From positions 3,348,001-3,412,000 of the forward strand of contig NZ_VFMY01000001.1 in assembly GCF_006715305.1 (NCBI RefSeq): DNA of 64,000 nucleotides, read 5' to 3'. Numbering within the stretch: position 1 is the first letter of the stretch; each line of letters opens with the position of its first letter. A program made the translations under genes and the position numbers. The notes beneath the pieces are model-generated. The model saw only the letters and a list, made by a program, of their open reading frames with translations, was not told the origin of the DNA and made no database searches. Shown in pieces: positions 63,106-64,000 of this stretch. Source of the stretch: Arthrobacter sp. SLBN-100. Its GTDB lineage: Bacteria; Actinomycetota; Actinomycetes; Actinomycetales; Micrococcaceae.

Positions 63106-63765
63106 CTACGCCACCAGGTTGGCAGCGGCAGTGTCCATGTGTGCCCGAATGGTCTTGCGGGCCAGGGATGCGTCACCGGTTTCGATCGCCGCAACGATTT
63201 CATGGTGGCGGTCCACGCTCATGTTTTTGACGCCCTTCTCCAGCCCGGCGAACATGATGGACATCCGGATGGAGCCTTCCAGCGATTCCCATGTGTGCAG
63301 CAGGGTCTCGTTCTCCGTGAGCCGGCACAGGGTGCGGTGGAACTCCAGGTCCGATTCAACGCGCTCCTGCAGGCCTGCCTTCTCCGCCGCCTTCATCCCA
63401 TCGATGGCTGAGCGCAGGGAACCAATGACATGCTGCCGGTCCGGCAGCTCGCACAGCGTCCGGGCGGCCAGGGATTCCAGCGCGGCGCGGACAGCGTAGA
63501 TGTCCCGGATTTCCTTTTCATCCAGGTGGCGGACCGAAAGCCTGCCACGGGGCCCGGCTGACAGCAGGCCTTCCTGCTCCAGTTGCCGAAGTGCCTCGCG
63601 GAGGGTGCCGCGGCTGATCTGCAGCATGTCCGAAAGTTCGGTCTCCACCAGGTGCCGGCCAGGTTCCAGCTCACCGCTGGTGATGGCGGTCCTCAGCGCC
63701 GAGAGCGCCTGCTCGCGCAGGCTTTTCTTCTGCAGTCCCAGCAGCGGTGCTGTCACTCCGGCCAT
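63106..63765 (-). CDS. GntR-family regulator, FadR/FCD subfamily
   Basis: The product has 219 residues. The winged helix is SLREQALSALRTAITSGELE, then LVETELSDMLQISRGTLREA, then LRQLEQEGLLS. The FCD effector domain (residues 85-215) has the metal-ligand pattern with Asp/His in ESDLEFHRTLCRLTENETLL and a late HHEIVAAIETGD and AHMDTAAANL. ATG 63765 is chosen for similarity. GAGG lies upstream. It is the last visible gene of a possible unit with the truncated thiamine-diphosphate enzyme gene upstream on the same strand. Confidence 0.92.
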   Translation of the reverse strand: MAGVTAPLLGLQKKSLREQALSALRTAITSGELEPGRHLVETELSDMLQISRGTLREALRQLEQEGLLSAGPRGRLSVRHLDEKEIRDIYAVRAALESLAARTLCELPDRQHVIGSLRSAIDGMKAAEKAGLQERVESDLEFHRTLCRLTENETLLHTWESLEGSIRMSIMFAGLEKGVKNMSVDRHHEIVAAIETGDASLARKTIRAHMDTAAANLVA

Positions 63766-63790
63766 GGTGTCTGTCCTCAATGTTCTAAGT

Positions 63791-63806
63791 CGACTGTTTA
63801 CAGTCG
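63791..63806. promoter_or_regulatory. GntR-type operator upstream of the FCD regulator
   Basis: CGACTGTTTACAGTCG is a perfect palindrome (7-bp arms, TT centre... AA on the other strand) 26 bases before the regulator start, a likely autoregulatory site. Confidence 0.65.
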
Positions 63807-63876
63807 TAGTTTCGATAATACGGCAGAAGCACGGCGCCGGGCGGGACCTGGTACCGTGCTTCTGCATCGATCAGAC

Positions 63877-64000
63877 CTAGCCGAGTTCGGCGAGGACCTT
63901 CGCGACGATCCTGTCCACGGCCAGGCCGTAGCGGTCATGCAGTGTGGGCAGTGCGCCGGCGTCCAGGAACTGGTCCGGGAGGGCGACCGGGACCACGCGC
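63877..64000 (-). CDS. C-terminus of a probable thiamine-diphosphate enzyme (partial)
   Basis: The last 40 residues are visible, ending TAG at 63877-63879. They read RVVPVALPDQFLDAGALPTL, then HDRYGLAVDRIVAKVLAELG. The pattern V-x-LPDxFLDxGxLPxLxxxYGL resembles the C-terminal domain end of transketolase, 1-deoxyxylulose-5-phosphate synthase or related enzymes. The rest is outside the window, so the exact enzyme cannot be named. It is probably upstream of, or controlled by, the GntR gene. Confidence 0.5.
   Translation of the reverse strand, partial: RVVPVALPDQFLDAGALPTLHDRYGLAVDRIVAKVLAELG

Overview
The window is a chromosomal segment of a high-GC Gram-positive actinobacterium, most likely a Micrococcaceae member of the Arthrobacter/Pseudarthrobacter type. 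The evidence is strongly C/G-biased third codon positions, Lsr2, ClpC, an ANTAR regulator, tctABC-type transport, a soil-type sugar acid, arabinose and urea repertoire, and many start codons placed directly behind a -10 hexamer (probably leaderless mRNAs). Almost all of it is ordinary, well-packed chromosome. I see no prophage, integrase, transposase, CRISPR array or plasmid backbone.

Layout. 0-1.6 kb: 3' end of an allophanate hydrolase gene and an alpha/beta hydrolase. 1.6-16 kb: housekeeping block lysS - small membrane protein - lsr2 - membrane protein - clpC - decayed amino-acid permease - argA-type acetyltransferase - dhaKLM - lipoprotein - mutY - disA. 16-19.6 kb: a repeat-bearing hypothetical gene, prfC and a fabF-like ketosynthase. 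19.7-29.8 kb: a D-glucarate/galactarate catabolic region. The minus-strand operon kdgD - aldehyde dehydrogenase - gudD - MFS transporter and a LysR gene face a plus-strand tripartite tricarboxylate-type (TTT) transporter operon with a universal stress protein. The two operons carry the same bipartite operator-like sequence. 30-35.6 kb: NUDIX gene, radA, a 1.34-kb array of a 57-bp repeat, and a multicopper oxidase. 35.7-43 kb: FUSC-type membrane protein, pstSCAB, and a convergent low-affinity phosphate permease with its DUF47 partner. 43.4-46.5 kb: hypothetical gene, tRNA-Lys(UUU), LacI regulator, homocysteine methyltransferase. 47.2-56.7 kb: arabinose region (araB-araD-araA, ANTAR regulator, GH51 arabinofuranosidase, HhH-GPD protein, second LacI regulator, isochorismatase-family hydrolase). 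56.9-62.4 kb: urease operon ureA-B-C-E-F-G-D, interrupted by several repeat elements. 62.5-64 kb: hexapeptide-repeat protein, GntR/FCD regulator and the C-terminus of a probable thiamine-diphosphate enzyme.

How it works together. The lsr2, clpC, mutY, disA and radA genes occur in the same order in other actinobacteria, but here they are spread apart and the glucarate cassette sits between disA and radA. Glucarate would enter by the MFS and/or TTT system, be dehydrated by GudD, then converted by KdgD and the aldehyde dehydrogenase to 2-oxoglutarate. Arabinose-containing polymer fragments would be cleaved by the GH51 enzyme and channelled by AraA, AraB and AraD into the pentose phosphate pathway. 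The araB promoter holds a near-copy of the ideal lac operator, and a LacI paralogue with a lac-like recognition helix lies 2 kb upstream. Urea is hydrolysed by a complete nickel urease.

The most unusual sequence is non-coding. It comprises the 57-bp x 23.6 array, with a G-quadruplex consensus in nearly every unit, that runs to within 35 bp of the radA start codon, and two related hairpin elements in the urease operon. One urease element is translated as an N-terminal extension of UreD, and each is followed by about 350 bp of atypical codon usage. All calls come from reading the sequence; no database search was possible.
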